Counted from the stretch's first letter, positions 30,111-38,825 are shown. The stretch is DNA of 39,908 bases from Bacillota bacterium (GCA_023428265.1 JAEYYW010000007.1:1-39908); one strand, 5' to 3'. Translations and numbers: made by a program. Notes: generated by a model not told the origin, from the sequence alone.

Positions 30111-31001
30111 TTATGCCTGCGGCTCGATCGTGACGCCGGCCAGCGCCTCGTAATACTTGGCCAGGCCGCTGTGGTCAGACTGCCCTTCGCCGCGGGCCGA
30201 AAGCTCCTTCATCATATCCAGCACCTTTTCGGTGAGCAGCGTGGGGCTGCCGGTGGCGGAGGCGGCTTCCATGGCGTTGTTCAGATCCTTGATGTGAAGA
30301 TCAATGCGGAAGCCCGGTTTGAAGTTGCGGTTCAGCACCATGGGGGCCTTGGCATCCAGCACTGTGGAACCTGCCAGGCCGCCGCGGATGGCCTTATAGA
30401 CCACCTCCGGATCCACACCGGCCTTCACGGCCAGCGTGAGCGCCTCGCTCATCGCCGCGATGTTGACGCCCACAATGATCTGGTTGCAGAGCTTGGTGGT
30501 GTTGCCGCTGCCGATTTTGCCGCAGAGCACCACCGAGGCGCCCATCTTCTGGAGGACAGGAGCGGCTTCGTCAAAGTCCTTCTGCTTGCCGCCGCACATG
30601 ATGGAAAGCGTGCCTTCGATGGCCTTCGGCTCGCCGCCGGAAACCGGCGCGTCAATCATACGCATGCCGGCTGCGCGGGCAGCCGCTTCGCACTCGGCGG
30701 AAGCCATCGGCGCGATGGAGCTCATGTCCACGATCAGCGCGCCCTTCTTGCCGTTGGCAATCACGCCGAGCTCACCCAGCAGCACTTCCTTCACTTGGGG
30801 GCTGTTGGGCAGCATCGTGATCACCATATCGCTTGCGCGGGCCACATCGGCGATCGTGGCGGCGGCTTCGGCACCGGCGGCCTTCACCTCTTCCACGGCG
30901 GCGGTGTTGATGTCATAAACAATCAGGGAATAGCCGGCCTTGAGCAGGTTCTTGCTCATGGGCTTGCCCATCACGCCCAGCCCGATAAATCCAATTTTCA
31001 T
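30111..31001 (-). CDS. Beta-hydroxyacid dehydrogenase, 2-hydroxy-3-oxopropionate (tartronate semialdehyde) reductase-like
   Basis: The 296-residue enzyme is a typical short beta-HAD: dinucleotide motif GLGVMG at 7-12, substrate-binding DAPVSGGEPKAIEGTL at 117-132, and catalytic Lys170 in GSGNTTKLCNQ. Relatives reduce small aldehydes bearing an acid group: tartronate semialdehyde, succinate semialdehyde, sulfolactaldehyde. It is the last gene of an operon with a split transketolase and a zinc alcohol dehydrogenase; thus it probably removes a two- or three-carbon aldehyde formed there. Its ribosome-binding site AGGAGG overlaps the end of the upstream gene (6-nt gap). Substrate uncertain; garR annotation would be by similarity only. 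Confidence 0.88.
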   Translation of the reverse strand: MKIGFIGLGVMGKPMSKNLLKAGYSLIVYDINTAAVEEVKAAGAEAAATIADVARASDMVITMLPNSPQVKEVLLGELGVIANGKKGALIVDMSSIAPMASAECEAAARAAGMRMIDAPVSGGEPKAIEGTLSIMCGGKQKDFDEAAPVLQKMGASVVLCGKIGSGNTTKLCNQIIVGVNIAAMSEALTLAVKAGVDPEVVYKAIRGGLAGSTVLDAKAPMVLNRNFKPGFRIDLHIKDLNNAMEAASATGSPTLLTEKVLDMMKELSARGEGQSDHSGLAKYYEALAGVTIEPQA

Positions 31002-31007
31002 ATGTGA

Positions 31008-31937
31008 TTACCTCCTGGATGAAACAAATTCACGAATCTGTTTGGCGATGTTTTCCACTGTGAGGCCATAGTGCTCCATGAGCGGGCCCTCGCTGTTGGC
31101 CGACTGGCCGAACTGGTCCTGGATACCCAGCATCTTGAGCGGGATGCCCGTTTCGGAAAGTGCCTCGGCCACGATGGAGCCGAGCCCGCCGATCACGCTG
31201 TGCTCCTCGCAGGTGAACGCCAAACCGGTCTGTGCGGCCAGCGCCCGGGCCTGCTCGCCATTGAAGGGCTTGAGGGTGGCCACGTTCACAACCGTCGCAT
31301 TGATGCCTTCCCTGGAAAGCTGCTCTGCGGCGTCCAGCGCCTTTTTCACCATCACGCCGGTGGCAAACACGGTGATGTCGGCTCCCTGCCGCAACGTGTC
31401 GATGCGCCCAAGCTCAAAGGAGCCGTCGCCGGGAAGGTCGTCCATATCAGAGCGCGTCACGCGCAGATAAACGGGGCCATCCAGCTGGGCGGCAGCCTTC
31501 ACCATGGCGGCCATCTGCCTGGCGTCGCCGGGGCAGAGCACCGTCATATTGGGCAGCGCGCGCATCAGCGCGATATCTTCCACCGTCTGGTGGGTGGAGC
31601 CGTCGCCGTAGTCGGAAAGGCCGGCGGAGGAACCGCACAGCTTCACATTGAGCTTGGGGATGCAAATGGCTTGCCGGATCTGGTCAAAAGCCCTGCCTGT
31701 CACAAACACGGCGAAGGAAGACACAAACGGGATCTTGCCGCACAGTGACAGGCCGGCCGCCATGCCCACCATGTTGGCCTCGGCAATGCCGGCCTCCACA
31801 TAACGGGCGGGGAACTCCTGCTCCACATAGCAGCTCATTGTGCTCTTGTTCAAGTCGGCGTCCAGCGCCCAAATCCTGCTGTCTTCCCTGGCCAGCGCAA
31901 CGAGCGCCTGGCCGTATGCTTCTCTGGGATTGCCCAT
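31008..31937 (-). CDS. Transketolase, C-terminal subunit (split)
   Basis: The 309-residue protein covers the pyrimidine-binding and C-terminal domains of transketolase: catalytic Glu53 in VEAGIAEANMVGMAAGLS, SSAGLSDYGDGSTHQTVEDIALMR in the middle, and TCEEHSVIGGLGSIVAEAL in the C-terminal domain. It must pair with the N-terminal subunit, whose stop overlaps this ATG by one base (TAATG). Split transketolases of this kind are common in sugar-specific catabolic operons, for example in the apulose-phosphate and sulfoquinovose sulfo-TK routes, instead of the central pentose pathway. No pentose-phosphate enzymes accompany it here. Confidence 0.94.
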   Translation of the reverse strand: MGNPREAYGQALVALAREDSRIWALDADLNKSTMSCYVEQEFPARYVEAGIAEANMVGMAAGLSLCGKIPFVSSFAVFVTGRAFDQIRQAICIPKLNVKLCGSSAGLSDYGDGSTHQTVEDIALMRALPNMTVLCPGDARQMAAMVKAAAQLDGPVYLRVTRSDMDDLPGDGSFELGRIDTLRQGADITVFATGVMVKKALDAAEQLSREGINATVVNVATLKPFNGEQARALAAQTGLAFTCEEHSVIGGLGSIVAEALSETGIPLKMLGIQDQFGQSANSEGPLMEHYGLTVENIAKQIREFVSSRR

Positions 31938-32782
31938 TACTGCTCACCACCAATCATTGAAGTCAGGCAGGCCACCGCTTCATCATACTGCTCGCGGGTG
32001 AGCATGCCGTTGTGGAACCCGATCTGGTTCTCCGCGCACTGTATCGCCTTGCCCTTGATGGTCTCGGCCACGATGACCACGGGGCGATCCTTCTTCTTGG
32101 CCTCAGCAAACGCCTCCGCCAGTGACGCCACATCGTGGCCGTCGGCGCGCAACACTTCCCAGCCGAAAGCGGCAAATTTGTCGCCGGGGTCGCCATAATT
32201 CAGGCGATCCTGGTTAAAGCCCATGGCCTGCAGGCGGTTGCGGTCCACCACGGCCACCAGGTTGTCCAGCTTTCTGGCACCGGCAAACATCACGGCTTCC
32301 CACACCTGGCCCTCATTCAGCTCGCCGTCGCCCAGCACCACAAAAACAGTGGAGGGCCGGCTGTCGGCCTTGAGCGCCAGCGCCATGCCCACACCCTGGG
32401 AAAGGCCCTGGCCCAGAGAGCCGGTGTTGGCCTCAATGCCGGGCAGCTTTGCACGGTCCGGGTGGCCTTGCAGGCGGCTGCCCACGTTCTTCAGCGTTTT
32501 GAGCTCCTCAGCGGGGAAAAAACCTTTACGGGCCAGCGCCGCATACTGCGCCGGGCAGCTGTGGCCCTTGCTCAGGATGAAGCGGTCACGGTCCGGATCG
32601 TCTTTCTTGCTGGCGTCAATGTTCATCACATGGAAATAAAGCGTGGCGATGATGTCTGCCGAAGACATCGAGCCGCCGAAGTGCCCGCGGTTTTCCGGCC
32701 CGATCATGTTTACCACATCCAGGCGGATCTGGGCCGCGGCCCGGTTCAGAGCGTCAAGCTCCGGTTTGGTCAATGCACTCAT
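31937..32782 (-). CDS. Transketolase, N-terminal subunit (split)
   Basis: The 281-residue protein is the thiamine diphosphate-binding half: HFGGSMSSADIIATLYFH near 34-51, SKGHSCPAQYAAL at 71-83, GHPDR at 106-110, and GDGELNEGQVWEAVMFA at 151-167 with the Mg/diphosphate motif. It forms one active site with the following C-terminal subunit gene. ATG 32782 is preceded by AAAGGA. A hairpin of 13 bp lies between it and the upstream zinc dehydrogenase, possibly giving separate mRNA levels. Which ketose is cleaved is not predictable from the sequence. Confidence 0.94.
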   Translation of the reverse strand: MSALTKPELDALNRAAAQIRLDVVNMIGPENRGHFGGSMSSADIIATLYFHVMNIDASKKDDPDRDRFILSKGHSCPAQYAALARKGFFPAEELKTLKNVGSRLQGHPDRAKLPGIEANTGSLGQGLSQGVGMALALKADSRPSTVFVVLGDGELNEGQVWEAVMFAGARKLDNLVAVVDRNRLQAMGFNQDRLNYGDPGDKFAAFGWEVLRADGHDVASLAEAFAEAKKKDRPVVIVAETIKGKAIQCAENQIGFHNGMLTREQYDEAVACLTSMIGGEQ

Positions 32783-32811
32783 TCTCCGATTCCTTTCGTC
32801 GTTATCTTTGG

Positions 32812-32846
32812 CAAACGCACCGCCGTTATGCTCGGCGGTGCGTTTG
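32812..32846 (-). promoter_or_regulatory. Intercistronic 13-bp hairpin in the sugar operon
   Basis: CAAACGCACCGCC (32812-32824) pairs perfectly with 32834-32846 around a 9-nt loop, in the 73-nt gap between the zinc dehydrogenase and transketolase genes. No T-run follows on the minus strand, so it is more likely an mRNA stability or processing element than a full terminator. Confidence 0.5.
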
Positions 32847-32855
32847 GCGGTGCCG

Positions 32856-33887
32856 CTACGGCTTCAGAACAACCTTCAGGGCTTGCTGGGTCTCCACCAG
32901 CTCAAACGCTTCCTCCCACTGCTCCAGCGGCAGCGTGTGGGTGATGAGCGGCTTCATATCGATGAGGCCAGCCTCCATTAACCGGATCGACGCTTCCCAG
33001 GTGTCCCAGGTGTGGGAGAAGTGGCCCTTCAGCGTGGCGCTCTTGTGGAGCAGCCGGTCCAGGCTGAAGTTCACAGGCTTGGGGCCCCAGCCGATCTTCG
33101 TGATCTGGCCGCCGGGGCGAACCAGGTCAAGTGACAAATCAAGAGTCGGGCCCACACCGGCTGTATCCACAACCAGCGGGTAGCCGTAACCGTCACTGCC
33201 CTTCAGCACTGCTCTGGGATCGGTGACAGAGCTGTTGTGCACGCCGGTGGCGCCGTAAGCCTTGGCGATCTCCAGGCGCTTCTCGTCGCCGTTGGTGCCG
33301 ATCACTTCAATCTTGGATGCGCCGCAGAGCTTGGCAACCGCCACGCACAGCAGGCCGATGGGGCCGGGGCCGATCACGACAACTTCGTCGCCGGGCACAA
33401 TGTTGCTGCTGGATGTGAGCGCCTTATGGGCCACGCACAACGGCTCGGTGAGGGAGGCAATGTCCAGGGACAAGCCTTCCGGCACCCGGTGCAGGATGCG
33501 GGAGGGCACCTTCACGTATTCGGCAAAAGCGCCGTGAGCCTTGAAGCCAAAGCCCTTGCGGTCACGGCACAGCGGATAGAGATTGCGGCGGCACAGGTCG
33601 CACACGCCGCAGTAGTCGGCGTGGGTTTCGGCGGTCACGCGGTCGCCTACACTCCAGCCGGAGACGTTGCCGCCCACCTGCTCGATCACACCGGCAAACT
33701 CATGGCCGAAGATCAGCGGCGGCACGATGTTGAAAGCGCTGGTGCCGCGGTGCATGTGAGGATCGGTGCCGCACACGCCAATGGCGGCCACTTTGACAAG
33801 CACATCGTCAGGGCCGATGACCGGCATCGGCATATCCTGCAGACGAGTCTCGTTGGGATTTACTCCATACTTAACAACAGCCTTCAT
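32856..33887 (-). CDS. Zinc-dependent medium-chain alcohol/polyol dehydrogenase
   Basis: The 343-residue MDR dehydrogenase resembles sorbitol and threonine dehydrogenases. Catalytic zinc ligands are Cys39, His62 and Glu63, with Glu148; structural zinc is held by Cys93, 96, 99 and 107. The NAD loop is VVVIGPGPIGLL (170-181). ATG 33887 is chosen because GAGG lies 7 nt upstream; the ATG at 33893 would be only one base from it. It would oxidise a secondary alcohol of a polyol or sugar acid to a ketone, giving the ketose that the transketolase could cleave. Its place after the LacI regulator in the same direction makes it part of the transport operon. Confidence 0.92.
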   Translation of the reverse strand: MKAVVKYGVNPNETRLQDMPMPVIGPDDVLVKVAAIGVCGTDPHMHRGTSAFNIVPPLIFGHEFAGVIEQVGGNVSGWSVGDRVTAETHADYCGVCDLCRRNLYPLCRDRKGFGFKAHGAFAEYVKVPSRILHRVPEGLSLDIASLTEPLCVAHKALTSSSNIVPGDEVVVIGPGPIGLLCVAVAKLCGASKIEVIGTNGDEKRLEIAKAYGATGVHNSSVTDPRAVLKGSDGYGYPLVVDTAGVGPTLDLSLDLVRPGGQITKIGWGPKPVNFSLDRLLHKSATLKGHFSHTWDTWEASIRLMEAGLIDMKPLITHTLPLEQWEEAFELVETQQALKVVLKP

Positions 33888-33928
33888 AAGCATACCTCAA
33901 ATCTTTAAATAATTGCGTTGTTTAGGGG

Positions 33929-34921
33929 TTATGTGGATTTGCGCGTGATGATCTCCGGCTTCAGGATCAACCGCACAGGGTGATCCGGGCCGGTCTTCAT
34001 GATGCGTTGGTGCAGCAGGCTGACGCACTGCCTGCCGGCCCGCTCCTTGGGCTGAGAGACCGTGGTGAGCGGCACCCTCAGCACGCGGGCATAGGAAACG
34101 TCGTCGTATCCGGTGATGGCAACGTCGCCCGGCACAGAAAGCCCCACGTCAAAAATGGCTTCCATCGCCTGGGTGGCCAGCGAGTCGCTGGCGCAGAGCA
34201 GGCAGTCGGGGCGATTGGTCTGCATCATCAGGCCTCGGGTGAGGCTGTAGGCATTCAGATGGGTGTTGTGGTAAACCTTGACAGAGGACTCCTCAAGGCC
34301 TGCCTCCGCCAGGGCATCACGAACGCCGGCCAAACGTTCAATGGCCGGCGCCGAATTCTCGCGCAGGTTGAAAAACACAATGTTGCGATATTGCTTTGCA
34401 AGCACCAGCCGCGTCATTTCCTTCATGCCGAGGCGATCATCGTTGCACACATTGTCAAATCTCAGATCGTTGTGCACAACGTCAAACATCACGATCGGCA
34501 CGGCGGCCCTGTTGATGTGGCTCACAAGCTCCTCATCCAGCTCGGTGGGGTGCAGAATGATGCCGTTAACCCGCATGCGCTGCAGCAGGTCAAGCGCCTT
34601 GAGTTCCCGTTCCCTCCTCATGCCGGAGCCGAACAGGAATGTGTAGTAGCCCTGGGCCTGCGCCTCGTCGTCGATGCCTTTGACGACCTCGCTGAAGTAG
34701 GGGCTGGTGGTATCGTCCAGTATTACGCCGATGATGTTGGACGTCTGGCCGCGAAGGCTGCGGGCCAAGTCGTTCGGCTTGTAGTTGAGCCGCTCCGCAA
34801 CCTCCAGCACACGCTGGCGGGTCCGCTTGTTGACGCCGGGCTTACCGTTCAACGCCTTTGACACTGTGTTGACCGATATGCCGATTTCCTTGGCGATATC
34901 CTGAAGACGAATGTAGCTCAT
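33929..34921 (-). CDS. LacI-family transcriptional regulator
   Basis: The 330-residue protein has the LacI HTH (IRLQDIAKEIGISVNTVSKALNGKPGVNKRTRQ), hinge helix (NDLARSLRGQ) and a periplasmic-binding-protein-like sugar domain from about residue 62 (NIIGVILDDTTSPYFSEVVKGI, then GYDDVSYARVLRVPLTTVSQP). It would bind palindromic sites with a central CG and leave DNA when the operon's sugar or an intermediate is present. Located within the operon between the permease and the zinc dehydrogenase genes. A possible operator lies downstream of the operon promoter (38770-38785), and a similar TAAT-CGTTT-ATTA is just upstream of this gene (34934-34946). Confidence 0.95.
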   Translation of the reverse strand: MSYIRLQDIAKEIGISVNTVSKALNGKPGVNKRTRQRVLEVAERLNYKPNDLARSLRGQTSNIIGVILDDTTSPYFSEVVKGIDDEAQAQGYYTFLFGSGMRRERELKALDLLQRMRVNGIILHPTELDEELVSHINRAAVPIVMFDVVHNDLRFDNVCNDDRLGMKEMTRLVLAKQYRNIVFFNLRENSAPAIERLAGVRDALAEAGLEESSVKVYHNTHLNAYSLTRGLMMQTNRPDCLLCASDSLATQAMEAIFDVGLSVPGDVAITGYDDVSYARVLRVPLTTVSQPKERAGRQCVSLLHQRIMKTGPDHPVRLILKPEIITRKST

Positions 34922-34954
34922 GTTGACATATCCTAATCGTTTATTACTATGGTT

Positions 34955-35896
34955 TTACCCCTTCACACCACCCAATGTCAATCCCTTCACGAAATACTTC
35001 TGCAAGAAGGGATAGGTGAACAGGATCGGTGTGACGGCGATGATGGTCATAGCAGTGCGGATGGAGGTGGGCGTCACGGCCGCCTTGGACGAATCACCGG
35101 ATGCGGAGATGGCGTCCGTATCGGCCGATGCATAGGCCGACGCCGATGTGAGCAACTTTTGCAGCTCATACTGCAGCGTGGTGAGTTTGGCGTTGCCGCC
35201 GCAATACAGCATCGTGTCAAACCAGGCGTTCCACTGGCCAACAGCCACAAACAGCGTAATCGTGGCGATAACCGGAAGGCTCAGCGGCCAGATGATCGTG
35301 AACAGGATGCGGTATTCGCTGGCGCCGTCGATCTTCGCCGCTTCAATCAGGCTGTCCGGGATGCCCTCAATATAGCTGCGCATGACCATGACGTTATAGG
35401 CGCCCACCAAGCCGGGGAGGATATAGACCAGGAAGTTGTTCATCAGCCCCAGGTTGCGGACCAGGATGAACGAGGGGATCAAACCGCCGGAGAAATACAT
35501 CGTGAACACCAGGAACGGCGTGAGCGCTTTGCGGAAAATGAAGTCCTTTCTGGACAGCACGTAGGACACGCAGATCGTGGAGACCACGCTGAGCGCTCCG
35601 CCGACCACCGCGCGGGACGCGGAGATGAACAGAGCCGTGGTGATGGCGGGGTTGCCGATGAGGATCTTTTCATAGTTCCTCAGGGTGAACTCTCTGGGCC
35701 AGAGGTAAATTCCGCCGTTGACGGAGTCAATGGCGTTATTGAAAGAATAGGCCAGAGTGTTGATAAAGGGATACAACGTAACAATGCAAAGGCACACCAG
35801 CGCGACATAGTTGAACGCGTCCAGAAGAAGGTCTTCCAGCGTCAAGCGCTTGTAACCGACCGAGGAAAGAAGACGGCTTTGACCATTTTTTATCAT
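34955..35896 (-). CDS. Sugar ABC transporter permease (LplC/YtcP type, CUT1)
   Basis: The 313-residue membrane protein has six hydrophobic segments and the EAA loop EAAKIDGASEYRILFTIIWPL for contact with the ATPase. The end FTYPFLQKYFVKGLTLGGVKG is the usual terminus of CUT1 permeases. ATG 35896 is preferred to GTG 35905 because AGAGGTGA stands at normal distance. It is preceded by its partner LplB-type permease (16-nt gap). An insertion of Ala/Ser/Asp-rich sequence (SASAYASADTDAISASGDSSKAAV; about 260-283 in this numbering) is typical of the LplC subset. No ATPase gene is present; a shared MsmX/UgpC-like ATPase encoded elsewhere is expected. Confidence 0.93.
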   Translation of the reverse strand: MIKNGQSRLLSSVGYKRLTLEDLLLDAFNYVALVCLCIVTLYPFINTLAYSFNNAIDSVNGGIYLWPREFTLRNYEKILIGNPAITTALFISASRAVVGGALSVVSTICVSYVLSRKDFIFRKALTPFLVFTMYFSGGLIPSFILVRNLGLMNNFLVYILPGLVGAYNVMVMRSYIEGIPDSLIEAAKIDGASEYRILFTIIWPLSLPVIATITLFVAVGQWNAWFDTMLYCGGNAKLTTLQYELQKLLTSASAYASADTDAISASGDSSKAAVTPTSIRTAMTIIAVTPILFTYPFLQKYFVKGLTLGGVKG

Positions 35897-35912
35897 CACA
35901 CTCACCTCTCTT

Positions 35913-36881
35913 TCAGAAGATTCCGTAACCGTCGATTTTCTTGGAAATCGCGTTGCTGACCAGGATCAGCAGGATGGAAATTGTGGAGTTGAAGATGCCG
36001 ATTGCCGTGCCGTAGGACAGGCGTCCGCTCTTCAGCGCATACGTATATATATACACATCAATACTGCGGGAAGCTTCGATGTTGGACGGGTTGCTGAGCA
36101 GATAAACCTGCTCAAATCCGGCATTCATCAGGTAACCAATGTTCAGCACGAGCAGAATCTTAATCGTGGGCATGATGCTTGGCAGCGTCACGGCAAAGAT
36201 CCTGCGCAGACGGCCTGCGCCGTCGATGGAAGCGGCTTCATACAGTTCCGGGTCGATCCCTGTCATCGCCGCTAGGTAGATGATGGCATTCCAGCCCACA
36301 TTCTTCCAAACATTTGACAGAGCGACAACTCCGTAGAAATATTTCGGCTCACCCATAAACGGGATCGGGTCCTTGATCAGGCCGGTCTTCATCAGCAAAA
36401 CGTTGACAATGCCATCGGCAGGCGACAACGCCATGTATACGATATTGACCGCCACAACCCAGGACACAAAGTAAGGCAGATAGGAAATGGTCTGAACCGT
36501 CCGCTTGAACGGCATCGAGCGGACTTCGTTGAGCATTACAGCCAGTACAATCGCCGCTATAAAGCTGGTGGAAATCTTCAGCACGCTGGTCAGCAGCGTG
36601 TTTTTGATGGCGTTCATAAAGTTGGCGTCAGCAAACAACTCCTGGAAGTTTGCCAGACCCACAAACGGCGAGCCCATCAAGCCCTTGCCTGTGGAGTAAT
36701 TCTGGAACGCCATGATCCATCCCCAGATGGGGAGATAGTTGAACACCAGAATGAATGCCATAAACGGCAAAATCAGCACGAGCAACTGCCGTTGTTCGAC
36801 AATACTCTTCAGCAGCGGCTTCTTCTTGTAGAGCACAGGCTTCGCCGTGGACGCGGCGGCCTTTTCTCCAATTGCAGCCAT
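35913..36881 (-). CDS. Sugar ABC transporter permease (LplB/YteP type, CUT1)
   Basis: The 322-residue protein shows LPFMAFILVFNYLPIWGWIM and FQNYSTGKGLMGSPFVGLANF (residues about 38-78), the hallmark N-terminus of LplB-type permeases, and the EAA loop YEAASIDGAGRLRRIFAVTLP. Six membrane helices are visible. Ribosome-binding site GGGGGG is 9 nt before ATG 36881. It forms the channel with the LplC-type partner and receives substrate from the binding lipoprotein encoded upstream, from which it is separated by an 11-bp hairpin. LplB/LplC systems usually import oligosaccharides from plant polymers or uronides; the actual substrate here is unknown. Confidence 0.94.
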   Translation of the reverse strand: MAAIGEKAAASTAKPVLYKKKPLLKSIVEQRQLLVLILPFMAFILVFNYLPIWGWIMAFQNYSTGKGLMGSPFVGLANFQELFADANFMNAIKNTLLTSVLKISTSFIAAIVLAVMLNEVRSMPFKRTVQTISYLPYFVSWVVAVNIVYMALSPADGIVNVLLMKTGLIKDPIPFMGEPKYFYGVVALSNVWKNVGWNAIIYLAAMTGIDPELYEAASIDGAGRLRRIFAVTLPSIMPTIKILLVLNIGYLMNAGFEQVYLLSNPSNIEASRSIDVYIYTYALKSGRLSYGTAIGIFNSTISILLILVSNAISKKIDGYGIF

Positions 36882-36917
36882 ATTTTATATCCCCCCTGGC
36901 TGTAGATTATTTCGAAA

Positions 36918-36943
36918 CCGGGGAGCGCACAGGCGCTCCCCGG
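36918..36943 (-). promoter_or_regulatory. Intercistronic hairpin after the binding-protein gene
   Basis: A perfect 11-bp GC-rich stem CCGGGGAGCGC (36918-36928 with 36933-36943) and ACAG loop lies 24 nt after the binding-protein stop. Such stems commonly protect the 3' end of the binding-protein message so that it exceeds permease mRNA; no T-run is present. Confidence 0.65.
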
Positions 36944-36967
36944 CTTCATTGGTGTGTCTAGTGGTGA

Positions 36968-38692
36968 TTAGTCCTGATAGAACTCCGTGCTGGCCTTGAT
37001 GGTCTCGGTGACCAGCTTCTCGTAGTCAGCCAGGCCAGGGATGGCGTCCAGCTTGGCCATGTACTCAGCATACAGGGTGTCAAACTGGGCAGCGGGAGCC
37101 TGAATGATCTTCGCATGGTATTCGGTGGAGAGCTCGAGGGCCTTGTTGGAGGCGATGAACTCAGCCGAATCCTGCGGCAGCTGCTGCCTGACGGCCCAGC
37201 CGGGCTGGTACTTGGCGGGATAGGCGGGGGCGAAGAAGTCGCAGAACGTCTTGACGTTGTAGCTCTTCAGGATTTCCTTCTCGTAGTCCTTGTAGCGGAC
37301 GTCATTGTATTCCTGGTTCATCGCCGGGTTGACCCAGTTGCCGTCGGAGAACTTGGCATACTGCTCGTTGTCGGTCTGCTCATAGCGGGGCAGGAACACG
37401 AACTGCATCAGACCGCTGTTCCTCTGATACTCAGCGTCAAAGGAGTTGGTCCACTGCTCGACCGTGCGGGTGAACTTGCCATTCTCGATGGTGTAGTCGG
37501 TGCCTTCGATGCCCCAGTGGGCCAGCTTCTGCACGTCTTCGGCGCAGATGCGATCCAGGAAGCGGAACACGCCTTCAGGGTTTTTGCAGGAGGTGGTGAT
37601 CGAAACGCCCTGCACGGCGAAGGCATACGGACCACGGTAATATTCCTTCTCGACGCCGTCGACGACGATCGGGAAAGCAACCAGGGTGCGGTCATAGTGC
37701 CCATTCTTTTCCAGAGCGGCCAAACCATTGGTCACGGCCCAACGCTGGTCATAGATGCCCAGCACGCGGCCGGAGCCAACCTTCGCCAGGAGCTGGTCGT
37801 CCTTCTGCATGAAGGTTTCCTTGTCCATGGCGCCGGCGTTCCACATGTCGTTCATGAACTTCATGAACTGCTTGTTGCTGTCCATCTTCATGACGATCTT
37901 GGCTTCCAGCGTCTCCTGGTCAACAGCGGTGATGCCGTCGTTCGGGAAGCCGCTCAGGAACCTGGAACCGCCATACTGCAGGGCGGACACACGGTAACCG
38001 TCGGTGGCGATGGTGAAGCCGATGTTGTCAGCGTCGCCGAACTTCGGGTTCTTGGCCAGATAGTCCTTGATCAGCTGGCCATACTCGGAAAGAGTCTTCG
38101 GAACCGGGAAGTTGGCGGCCTTCAGCACGTCATAGTTCAGATAGAAACCGGCAGCGGGATAGAGGTTGTCAAGGGCCGGCCGGTTGGTGGAGATCACATA
38201 GATCCCATCATTCTGCTGAGCAGACATCTTGAGCTCGCTGGGGCGATAGATCTTCTTGATGTTTTCGCCGTACTTCTCAATCATGTCATCCAGCTTGACA
38301 AAAGCGTTGGCAGAGATGAATGTGCCGGCGGTTTCGCCTGCAGCCACGACGTCAGGATAGGTGCCGCTGGCTGTCATCAGGTTGGCCTTGGTCAAACTAT
38401 CTGTGCCGACCAGGTATTCCACAACCAGCTTAACACCGGTGAGCTCCTGGATCTTCTTGCCGATGGGGGTGTCCCACGCGGGCGTGGTGGCAGTCAGGGG
38501 AACGGCGTTGAACATTGTGATCTCAGCCGGGATTTCGGGAAGCTTCACTTCCTCTGTGGGAGCAGCGGACTCCGCTCCGGGGGCGGCCGACGCCGGCGCC
38601 TGGGTAGGAGCCTGCGTGGTGGTGCATCCTGATACGATCATCAGGATCGAGACAACCATCACAAGAATTAAGCGCGACAGTTTGCTCTTCAT
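36968..38692 (-). CDS. Extracellular sugar-binding lipoprotein (LplA-like, family 1)
   Basis: The 574-residue protein starts at ATG 38692 (AGGAGG upstream); the longer frame to 38761 is upstream of a good ribosome-binding site and was rejected. Signal peptide: MKSKLSRLILVMVVSILMIV followed by SGC with lipidated Cys23, then a Thr/Ala/Pro-rich linker. The mature part shows the large extracellular binding-protein pattern (ITMFNAVPL, YPDVVAAGETAGTF, QRWAVTNGLAALEK). It is the size of the LplA-type (about 500-570 residues) that cooperate with LplB/LplC. It captures sugar outside the cell and delivers it to the permeases. First gene of the eight-gene operon and directly behind its promoter. Confidence 0.94.
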   Translation of the reverse strand: MKSKLSRLILVMVVSILMIVSGCTTTQAPTQAPASAAPGAESAAPTEEVKLPEIPAEITMFNAVPLTATTPAWDTPIGKKIQELTGVKLVVEYLVGTDSLTKANLMTASGTYPDVVAAGETAGTFISANAFVKLDDMIEKYGENIKKIYRPSELKMSAQQNDGIYVISTNRPALDNLYPAAGFYLNYDVLKAANFPVPKTLSEYGQLIKDYLAKNPKFGDADNIGFTIATDGYRVSALQYGGSRFLSGFPNDGITAVDQETLEAKIVMKMDSNKQFMKFMNDMWNAGAMDKETFMQKDDQLLAKVGSGRVLGIYDQRWAVTNGLAALEKNGHYDRTLVAFPIVVDGVEKEYYRGPYAFAVQGVSITTSCKNPEGVFRFLDRICAEDVQKLAHWGIEGTDYTIENGKFTRTVEQWTNSFDAEYQRNSGLMQFVFLPRYEQTDNEQYAKFSDGNWVNPAMNQEYNDVRYKDYEKEILKSYNVKTFCDFFAPAYPAKYQPGWAVRQQLPQDSAEFIASNKALELSTEYHAKIIQAPAAQFDTLYAEYMAKLDAIPGLADYEKLVTETIKASTEFYQD

Positions 38693-38769
38693 GGCATATC
38701 CTCCTGTTTTTATTTCCGCGCACTTTCGCACGCGAAATTGCTTTTCGTTGAATCGGTACAAATCAGAAG

Positions 38770-38785
38770 TGGATAACGTTTAGCA
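38770..38785. promoter_or_regulatory. Possible LacI-family operator
   Basis: TGGATAACGTTTAGCA has a palindromic centre AACGTT and matching outer TG/CA positions, as LacI-family sites do; three positions per arm do not match. It lies about 5-20 nt downstream of the predicted transcription start of the sugar operon, a repressor position. Confidence 0.4.
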
Positions 38786-38796
38786 TCTGTGAACAT

Positions 38797-38825
38797 ATTA
38801 AAGCATAATGAAAATCTCATGTCAA
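38797..38825 (-). promoter_or_regulatory. Promoter of the sugar operon
   Basis: On the minus strand TTGACA (38825-38820) and TTTAAT (38802-38797) are 17 nt apart; six and five of six positions match consensus. The start would be near 38790, about 100 nt before the binding-protein ATG. Confidence 0.75.

Noticed and set aside
30111..33887. Sulfoquinovose sulfo-transketolase pathway
   Set aside because: Split transketolase and a beta-HAD reductase fit in part, but sugar isomerases and a sulfoquinovosidase are absent.
37115..38632. 505-codon plus-strand open frame opposite the sugar-binding lipoprotein
   Set aside because: It is antisense to a gene with complete family features, signal peptide and ribosome-binding site; the translation is low-complexity Val/Gly/His-rich as expected from a shadow frame.
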